Shown piece by piece: positions 1-5,649 of a DNA stretch of 8,236 nt (within the stretch, counting starts at the first letter, position 1; the number at the start of each line of letters is the position of its first letter). Both the position numbers and the translations under genes were made by a program. The stretch spans positions 25,985-34,220 of the forward strand of contig DOYO01000052.1 of assembly GCA_003518475.1 (NCBI GenBank), given 5' to 3'. The notes below the pieces were generated by a model that saw nothing but the letters and a program-made list of their open reading frames with translations, ran no database searches and had not been told where the DNA came from. This stretch comes from Acholeplasmataceae bacterium (GTDB lineage: Bacteria; Bacillota_I; Bacilli_A; Acholeplasmatales; Acholeplasmataceae).

Positions 1-915
1 AAGTGCGAGTACTCAACCATTGATACTGCATTATGCTTGTGTGGTGTCATCACAGTTGATTCATATTTCAAGGATGCTGAAGTTTCTCTATTGGCAAAAA
101 CAATCATGGACCGCGTGGATTGGTCTGTGCTGATTCATGAGAATAACCATAAAAAGCTGCTTTATATGTCCTATAATCCTGACAAGGGTGGAGATTATGT
201 CGGTAAAAAGCCGGGATTCATCCATCAATGGGAAATGTTTGCTGAACAATTGATGATGTACGTAATGATCGGTGGAAGCGGCTATAGCAAAGAAGCATTA
301 TCCTTATATGAAGGATTTGAACGTGTTCATGGAAACTATAAGGGTATTGATTATATTTACTCACCAGGCAATGCGCAATTTGTCTATCAATTTCCGCTGG
401 CATGGTTAGACTTAAGAAATATCGTTGATAAAGATGGAATTTCTTGGTTTGCGAATGCGAAACAAGCAACTCTGGTGCATCAAGCATGCGCGATTGATTA
501 TCATACGGAGTTTAAGACATTTTCAAAATACTTCTTTGGATTTACAGCATCGGATACTCCTAAGGGATACCGTGTATTCGGAGCGCTTCCGAATCACGAT
601 AACAAGATCAATACCGATGGTACGGTTTCGCCATTCGGACCAATCGGTTCATTGCCGTTCACACCTGATATCAGCATGGATTCCATCATTGAAATGATGA
701 AGATTCCAGGCTTGTGGGGTCCATATGGATTCTATGACGGATTTAACTTTGAGGGTGATACGCCGTGGATTTCCAGCAGATATATTTCTATCAATAAGGG
801 ATTGGAAATGCTGATGGTCAACAGTTATCTTTATCAAGATGTCCAAAAAGCTTTCATGTCTCATGAAGTCATTCAAAAAGGAATTGAGGTGCTTGAATGG
901 AGAAGATTGGATTAG
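1..915 (+). CDS. Glycoamylase-like/GH144-type protein, probable endo-beta-1,2-glucanase (5' partial)
   Basis: The frame is open from base 1, so the true start lies upstream. A TTG at 37 is in frame but is not the start, because conserved family sequence (STIDTAL, codons 5-11) precedes it. The 304 visible residues cover most of a glycoamylase-like (alpha/alpha)6 domain (PF10091 type). Landmarks, numbered from base 1, are HQWEMFAEQ near 75-83, FFGFTASD at 178-185, GSLPFTP at 216-222, LWGPYGFYDGFN at 238-249 and ISINKG at 262-267. Known relatives are GH144 endo-beta-1,2-glucanases and the GH189 cyclisation domain of cyclic beta-1,2-glucan synthases. A synthase is unlikely because the protein stops right after this domain instead of continuing into GH94. 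Roughly 100-150 N-terminal residues are missing, so a signal peptide cannot be judged. Glu3 and Glu82 are candidate catalytic acids, not assigned with confidence. The activity call leans on the SOGP and GH3 genes downstream. The last 19 bp overlap the GH13 gene. Confidence 0.8.
   Translation, partial: KCEYSTIDTALCLCGVITVDSYFKDAEVSLLAKTIMDRVDWSVLIHENNHKKLLYMSYNPDKGGDYVGKKPGFIHQWEMFAEQLMMYVMIGGSGYSKEALSLYEGFERVHGNYKGIDYIYSPGNAQFVYQFPLAWLDLRNIVDKDGISWFANAKQATLVHQACAIDYHTEFKTFSKYFFGFTASDTPKGYRVFGALPNHDNKINTDGTVSPFGPIGSLPFTPDISMDSIIEMMKIPGLWGPYGFYDGFNFEGDTPWISSRYISINKGLEMLMVNSYLYQDVQKAFMSHEVIQKGIEVLEWRRLD
886..896 (+). promoter_or_regulatory. Ribosome binding site of the GH13 gene, inside the upstream gene
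   Basis: GAGG at 886-889 sits 7 nt before the ATG at 897, within the last codons of the glycoamylase-like gene. It supports ATG 897 as the start and means the two genes overlap by 19 bp, an arrangement that suggests translational coupling. Confidence 0.6.
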
Positions 916-2528
916 CATGGTGGAAGAAAGCCTTAGTCTACCAAATTTATCCCTTAAGTTTCAAGGATTCCAATGGTGATGGCTATGGTGATTTAAAGGG
1001 TATTGTTTCAAAGCTTGATTACCTGAAGGATTTGGGTGTCGATGTCATCTGGTTATCTCCTGTTTATCAGTCTCCGATGGATGACAACGGATATGATATC
1101 AGTGATTACGATGCCATTGATCCAATTTTTGGTACGTTAGAAGATATGAACAATCTGATCCATGAAACGCACCAGAAAAAGATGAGAATCATCATGGACT
1201 TGGTCGTCAATCATACCTCTGATGAGCATATATGGTTCAAGGAAGCATTGAAGTCAAAGGATAATCCAAAAAGAGATTACTATATTTGGGCGGATGAACC
1301 TAGCGATATCGGATCTGTTTTCGGTGGATCCGCTTGGGAATATTCATCCATAACCAATCAATACTATTTCCATTTATTTTCAAAAAAACAACCAGATCTG
1401 AACTGGGACAATCCAGAGCTCAGAAATGAAATATATGCCATGATCAACCGCTGGTTGAACAAAGGCATCGATGGTTTCAGGCTAGACGTGATTGATCTGA
1501 TCGGTAAAGATGTCAAAAACAAACAATTAAGCGACGGACCCTATCTGATTGAACGTTTGCAGGAAATGAACGACAGATGCTTTAAACATAGAGATATCAT
1601 GACCGTCGGTGAAATGCCTGGCATATCCATTGAAAAAGCGAGAGAATTCACCAGTCAGAAAAATCCCCTCTTATCGATGATTTTCCAGTTCGCGCATGTT
1701 GGTCTTGACGAAGTTCCAGGTCAGGGAAAATGGATGCTCAAAAAACTGGACTTACTCGAATTCAAAGAGGTCTTCGAATCTCTGCAGACTAAGCTTTACC
1801 AAAAAGGCTGGAACTCATTATTTTTAGCGAATCATGATCAGCCTAGAGCTGTTTCAAGATATGGGAATTTAGCATATCGGAAGGAAAGCGCGAAGATGCT
1901 TTCCACCGTGTTATATGGCATGCAGGGCACTCCTTATGTGTATCAAGGAGAAGAAATCGGCATGACAGGTGTTCAGTTTAAGGATATCCATCAGTATAAA
2001 GATATTGAAACCATCAATATTTACAACATCATGAAAAATCAAGGCTTCAGCGAAGAGATGATTATGGAATCGATTTATGCCAAGGGCAGAGATAACTCCA
2101 GAACTCCATTCCAGTGGGATGACAAGAAAAATGCAGGCTTCTCTACTGGCAAGCCATGGCTCGATGTCAATCCAAACTATATTGATATCAACGCAGCTTT
2201 TGACGTGAAAGATCCATCCGGTGTTTTTCAGTATTTTAAGAAATTGTTTTCTATCCGCAAAAAATATGATGTTTTTCATGAAGGGAATTTCATCCCGTTC
2301 ATGAAAAATCATCCTGAACTATTTGGTTATTATCGTTTTTATGGGGATGAGAAAGTGCTTGTTATCGGATCCTTCAGCAATCAATCCTTAGAGATTGCCA
2401 TACCCGATCAGATTCAAGAATGCTTGATTACCAATGATTCAAGGGTTAAAGTAGGGAATAAGATGACGATTCCACCTTACTACACCTGTATTCTAAAGAT
2501 TGGAGATGAACTTCATGCCAACGATTAA
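897..2528 (+). CDS. GH13 (subfamily 31-like) alpha-glucosidase, predicted oligo-1,6-glucosidase
   Basis: This 543-residue protein has the usual length of oligo-1,6-glucosidases/alpha-glucosidases and hydrolyses a terminal alpha-glucosyl unit at the non-reducing end of short oligosaccharides. The N-terminus WWKKALVYQIYPLSFKDSNG is typical, and D24, N26 and D28 match the calcium-binding loop. GH13 motifs are all present: DLVVNH (D101-H106), GFRLD with nucleophile D197, TVGE with acid/base E239, and ANHD with transition-state Asp D314. V198 follows the nucleophile. In this subfamily Val there is associated with alpha-1,6 preference and Ala with alpha-1,4 preference. The C-terminal part (about 470-543) is the beta-sandwich domain C. 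There is no signal peptide, so it should be cytoplasmic. It overlaps its upstream neighbour by 19 bp and the LacI gene by 14 bp. An alpha-glucosidase is the odd member of an otherwise beta-1,2-glucan gene set. Trehalose-6-phosphate hydrolase or a broad alpha-glucosidase are less likely alternatives. Confidence 0.93.
   Translation: MEKIGLAWWKKALVYQIYPLSFKDSNGDGYGDLKGIVSKLDYLKDLGVDVIWLSPVYQSPMDDNGYDISDYDAIDPIFGTLEDMNNLIHETHQKKMRIIMDLVVNHTSDEHIWFKEALKSKDNPKRDYYIWADEPSDIGSVFGGSAWEYSSITNQYYFHLFSKKQPDLNWDNPELRNEIYAMINRWLNKGIDGFRLDVIDLIGKDVKNKQLSDGPYLIERLQEMNDRCFKHRDIMTVGEMPGISIEKAREFTSQKNPLLSMIFQFAHVGLDEVPGQGKWMLKKLDLLEFKEVFESLQTKLYQKGWNSLFLANHDQPRAVSRYGNLAYRKESAKMLSTVLYGMQGTPYVYQGEEIGMTGVQFKDIHQYKDIETINIYNIMKNQGFSEEMIMESIYAKGRDNSRTPFQWDDKKNAGFSTGKPWLDVNPNYIDINAAFDVKDPSGVFQYFKKLFSIRKKYDVFHEGNFIPFMKNHPELFGYYRFYGDEKVLVIGSFSNQSLEIAIPDQIQECLITNDSRVKVGNKMTIPPYYTCILKIGDELHAND
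2502..2514 (+). promoter_or_regulatory. Ribosome binding site deciding the LacI start at 2515
   Basis: GGAG at 2502-2505 stands 9 nt before ATG 2515. In-frame TTG 2500 and ATG 2506 overlap or sit too close to this motif, and starting at 2515 gives the standard LacI N-terminus MPTIKDVAKLAGVS. Confidence 0.6.
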
Positions 2529-3474
2529 GGATGTTGCCAAACTTGCAGGCGTTTCAATTTCCACCGTATCCTACGCCTTGAACAATCAGCCCAATGTGCA
2601 TCCCGAAACTAAAAAGAGAATCATGGATGCAGCAAGAGAACTGAATTATTATCCAAATGGAATCGCACGCAACTTAAAAACGAAAAGAACCGGAAACATC
2701 GGCGTCTTCATTTATGGGTTCGCAGGTCCGATTTTCTCTGATGTCCTAGAAGGAATCAGACAAAAGCTTCAAGAAAATAATTTCAATATCGTCGTGAGTT
2801 CAGGAAAGTCTTCAGCCAATCTTTTGAATGAACGCCAGGTTGACGGAGCCATCGTTTTTGATGGCGGACTGACGGATGACGTCCTCATTAATTATGCAAA
2901 ACATGGCTTGCCATTATATGTTTTAGACCGTGAATTGAAGGGTGAAAACATCTATTCAAGCGTCATCGATAATGAAGGCTTGGTTTACCAGTTGATTACG
3001 CAAATGATTAACAATGGGTATCGGGATTTCGCTTATTTGAGCGGTCCAAGCGATGCGTTCAACAATAACCACAGATATGATGGATTCTTACAGGCATTGA
3101 AGGATAAGGACATCACCCATCATCAGTTCTTCAAGGGAGATTTCACCATTCATGGCGGATATGCCGTCGGTAAAGAAATCAGCAAACAAACCAACAAACC
3201 CAGATTTGTCTATTGCGGCAATGATGAGTCAGCAATCGGACTCATGCAGGCGCTTCGTGAAGAACATATAAAAATTCCTCAAGAAATCGCTGTTGCAGGA
3301 TTCGATAATATTTACTTGAGCGAATATATCACGCCGAAACTGACAACCATCGGAATTGACCACACGGAATGGGGAAGACAAGTCGCTTCCGCAGTCCTAG
3401 ATATCGTCCAGCTTAAAAAAATTAAAAATATTGGCCATCCAAAGGGAGAGGTCATCATCAGGGAATCTTGCTAA
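2515..3474 (+). CDS. LacI-family transcriptional regulator
   Basis: This 319-residue sugar-responsive DNA-binding protein has a LacI helix-turn-helix at residues 3-24 (TIKDVAKLAGVS, recognition part STVSYALN). The hinge helix follows (about 47-57, NGIARNLKTKRTG). A periplasmic-binding-protein-like effector domain begins near residue 61 (NIGVFIYGF). Familiar landmarks are QVDGAIVFD at 108-116, YRDFAYLSGP at 169-178, CGNDESAIG at 234-242 and VAGFDN at 260-265. The segment between the SSG near 95 and QVDG is about 7 residues shorter than in CcpA-type proteins. ATG 2515 was chosen over in-frame TTG 2500 because it gives the standard N-terminus. The gene overlaps the GH13 gene by 14 bp, so it is transcribed with the enzymes and probably autoregulates. 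The likely effector is a sugar from the pathway, such as sophorose or an oligosaccharide, but this is inference. No operator is recognisable here. Confidence 0.95.
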   Translation: MPTIKDVAKLAGVSISTVSYALNNQPNVHPETKKRIMDAARELNYYPNGIARNLKTKRTGNIGVFIYGFAGPIFSDVLEGIRQKLQENNFNIVVSSGKSSANLLNERQVDGAIVFDGGLTDDVLINYAKHGLPLYVLDRELKGENIYSSVIDNEGLVYQLITQMINNGYRDFAYLSGPSDAFNNNHRYDGFLQALKDKDITHHQFFKGDFTIHGGYAVGKEISKQTNKPRFVYCGNDESAIGLMQALREEHIKIPQEIAVAGFDNIYLSEYITPKLTTIGIDHTEWGRQVASAVLDIVQLKKIKNIGHPKGEVIIRESC

Positions 3475-3492
3475 AAAGACGATCGATGAACT

Positions 3493-3500
3493 AAAGGAGA
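3493..3500 (+). promoter_or_regulatory. Ribosome binding site of the GH3 gene in the only intergenic gap
   Basis: AAAGGAGA lies 7 nt before ATG 3508. The 33-bp gap (3475-3507) holds little else: no hairpin followed by a T-run and no convincing promoter, so transcription probably reads through from the LacI gene. Confidence 0.75.
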
Positions 3501-3507
3501 TTCTTTT

Positions 3508-5649
3508 ATGGACATCAAAAAATTACTCAATACGCTGACAATTGAAGAAAAAATAGGACAAATGCTTCAGATCGCTCCGTTCTTCTTTATTAAGAACCTC
3601 GAGATTGAAGTTGCAGGAAACGTCAATGATCTCGCACTGAATGAAGCGAAGATTTTTCGTGCCGGTTCTGTTTTGGGAATTAGAAACGCCAGTGAAATGA
3701 TTGAAGTTCAGAAGAATTATTTAAAGAAAAGCAGACATCAGATTCCTTTGATGTTTATGGCGGACGTAATCCATGGCTATGAAACCATCTTTCCGGTTCC
3801 GCTTGCTTTATCGACCTCATGGAATCCTAAACTGGCATATGACATGGCACGCGTATCGGCAATCGAAGCATCCACTGCCGGACTCCACGTCACATTCTCC
3901 CCAATGGCGGATTTATCTAGAGATCCTAGATGGGGAAGAGTCGTTGAAGGATTTGGCGAAGATCCTTATTTAAATCAAATATTTACGAAATCAATCGTAG
4001 AAGGCTATCAGCAGGACGACATCAGCAAGGATGGAAATATCGCAGCATGCGTCAAGCATTTCGCAGCCTATGGCGCATCCGAATCCGGAAGAGACTATAA
4101 CACCGTCGATATGTCCAGATTATCCATGCATAACGATTATTTCACAGGATATAAAGCTGCAGTTGACGCTGGAGCGCATTTAATCATGACTTCGTTCAAT
4201 GTCTTAGATGGCATACCGGCAACCGTCAACAAATATCTATTAAAAGATTTACTTAGAAAGTCATGGGGATTCAAAGGTGTTACCATTTCTGATTATGATT
4301 CACTCCATCAAATCATCGAGCATGGATGTGCAGAAGATGATAAAGAAGCAGCCATCCGCGGGATTGAAGCCGGATTAGATATCGAAATGGCATCCTCATG
4401 CTATACCAATTACTTGAAAAAACTCGTTGAAAATCAAACAGTTGATATCAAGCTGATAGATCAAGCTGTCTACCGCATTCTGAAATTAAAGAAACAAATC
4501 GGATTATTTGATAATCCTTATAAGGGTGCGAGTATAGAACAAGAAGAAAAACTGGTCAGATCAGCAAATCATCTTCAAAGAGCGAAAGAAGCAGCGCTTG
4601 AAAGTGCCGTACTACTCAAAAATGACGGAATTCTTCCTCTAAACAAGAAGTTAAAATACGTAATGATTGGTCCATATGCAGAATCAACATCAACAAACGG
4701 TCCATGGTCTTGGCATGGAAGAAATAACTTAAATCATCAACTCTCTGAGCTTTTAGTTGAGCAGGGCATTTCCTTGATTCTGACAAAAGAAGTATCTCAC
4801 CCAAGTGATTTATCAGATAGCGACATGGAATTGGTGAGAGAATCGGATGTCATCATCCTCGCCTTGGGCGAGCATGAAAAGGAAAGCGGAGAAGCACATT
4901 CCAGAAGTGATATCCGATTGCCGAGAAAACAAGAAAGCTTCGTAACCTTCTCAGAATTCATGAATAAGAAATCTATGGTTCTCCTTTATCATGGAAGACC
5001 TCTCGATTTAACGAACATCATGCAGACTAACGCCATTTTGGACGTCTATTTCTTAGGCAGCATGGCCAATGATGCAATCGCGGATTTGATGACGGGAGTA
5101 AACAATCCATCTGGAAAGCTCACAATGAGTTATCCGCGTAACGTCGGTCAAATCCCTATATATTACAATCACTTGAATACTGGAAGACCTAAGACAGATG
5201 GTGGTCATAATGAATTTGTGAGTTACTACCTCGATGTTGAAAACAGTCCGTTATTTCCATTCGGATATGGATTGTCCTATTCAAACTTCAATTATACAGA
5301 CATGTCCGTTTCAAAGAAGTCCATCACAAAGGATGAGAAACTTAAAATCAGCATCAACGTTGAAAATACAACGAACATACCTGGTTATGAAACTGTCCAG
5401 CTCTATATCAGAGATTATTCAGCAACTATTTCAAGACCTCTCAAGCAGCTTAAAGGATTTAAAAAAATATGGTTTGATCAACATGAAAAGAAAACTGTTG
5501 AGTTTGAATTATCCAATCATGATTTATCCTTTATGAATGGTGAAGGACAAACCGTCTTGGAAACCGGCAGATTCGCAGTCATGATCGGTTCCAATTCGGA
5601 AACACTGACCAAGATGGACTTCCATCTTGTCAAGGAGGTCGTAAAATGA
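3508..5649 (+). CDS. GH3 beta-glucosidase, probably acting on sophorose/sophoro-oligosaccharides
   Basis: This 713-residue retaining beta-glucosidase releases glucose from the non-reducing end of beta-glucosides. The length matches three-domain bacterial GH3 enzymes such as Listeria innocua Lin1840 (about 719 residues). The N-terminal barrel (about 1-335) has MADVIHG with substrate-binding D86, DPRWGR at 139-144, KHF at 183-185 and TISDYDS with nucleophile D262. The alpha/beta sandwich (about 350-560) carries SGEAHSRSD, where E462 is the best acid/base candidate. A fibronectin type III-like domain follows, from about FPFGYGLSYS (583-592) to the end. There is no signal peptide, so it should be cytoplasmic. 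Lin1840 prefers sophorose and laminaribiose and is encoded next to SOGP Lin1839. The same pairing here supports a sophorose role, although GH3 substrate preference cannot be read from sequence alone. The stop overlaps the next start as ATGA. Confidence 0.93.
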   Translation: MDIKKLLNTLTIEEKIGQMLQIAPFFFIKNLEIEVAGNVNDLALNEAKIFRAGSVLGIRNASEMIEVQKNYLKKSRHQIPLMFMADVIHGYETIFPVPLALSTSWNPKLAYDMARVSAIEASTAGLHVTFSPMADLSRDPRWGRVVEGFGEDPYLNQIFTKSIVEGYQQDDISKDGNIAACVKHFAAYGASESGRDYNTVDMSRLSMHNDYFTGYKAAVDAGAHLIMTSFNVLDGIPATVNKYLLKDLLRKSWGFKGVTISDYDSLHQIIEHGCAEDDKEAAIRGIEAGLDIEMASSCYTNYLKKLVENQTVDIKLIDQAVYRILKLKKQIGLFDNPYKGASIEQEEKLVRSANHLQRAKEAALESAVLLKNDGILPLNKKLKYVMIGPYAESTSTNGPWSWHGRNNLNHQLSELLVEQGISLILTKEVSHPSDLSDSDMELVRESDVIILALGEHEKESGEAHSRSDIRLPRKQESFVTFSEFMNKKSMVLLYHGRPLDLTNIMQTNAILDVYFLGSMANDAIADLMTGVNNPSGKLTMSYPRNVGQIPIYYNHLNTGRPKTDGGHNEFVSYYLDVENSPLFPFGYGLSYSNFNYTDMSVSKKSITKDEKLKISINVENTTNIPGYETVQLYIRDYSATISRPLKQLKGFKKIWFDQHEKKTVEFELSNHDLSFMNGEGQTVLETGRFAVMIGSNSETLTKMDFHLVKEVVK
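5632..5638 (+). promoter_or_regulatory. Strong ribosome binding site of the GH94-type gene, inside the GH3 gene
   Basis: AAGGAGG, a near-perfect Shine-Dalgarno sequence, lies 7 nt before ATG 5646. It fixes the start and the 4-bp ATGA overlap with the GH3 stop, which favours coupled translation and high expression of the phosphorylase. Confidence 0.8.

Noticed and set aside
218..487. Antisense reading frame inside the glycoamylase-like gene, and similar minus-strand frames at 649-918, 1911-2312, 4616-4804, 6049-6276, 6750-7058, 7485-7676 and 7806-8012
   Set aside because: They lie wholly or almost wholly within well-supported + strand genes, have no recognisable protein motifs, and look like shadows of the coding strand.
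425..697. Alternative + strand frames inside genes (425-697, 3773-3973, 5234-5536, 6001-6255)
   Set aside because: They are embedded in genes with strong family motifs in another frame, and their translations resemble no known protein.
1..915. The first gene as a broken or truncated pseudogene starting at TTG 37
   Set aside because: The frame is open to base 1 and the preceding codons encode conserved family sequence, so the missing 5' end is due to the window edge.
2424..2452. Promoter-like pair TTGATT - 17 bp - TAAAGT shortly before the LacI gene
   Set aside because: Each hexamer matches only 4 of 6 consensus bases, it lies inside the GH13 coding sequence, and such matches are common by chance in AT-leaning DNA.
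3475..3492. Small palindrome CGATCG in the gap before GH3 as a possible LacI operator
   Set aside because: It is only six bases long with no extended symmetric arms, lies just upstream of a ribosome binding site, and no second copy was found to support it.
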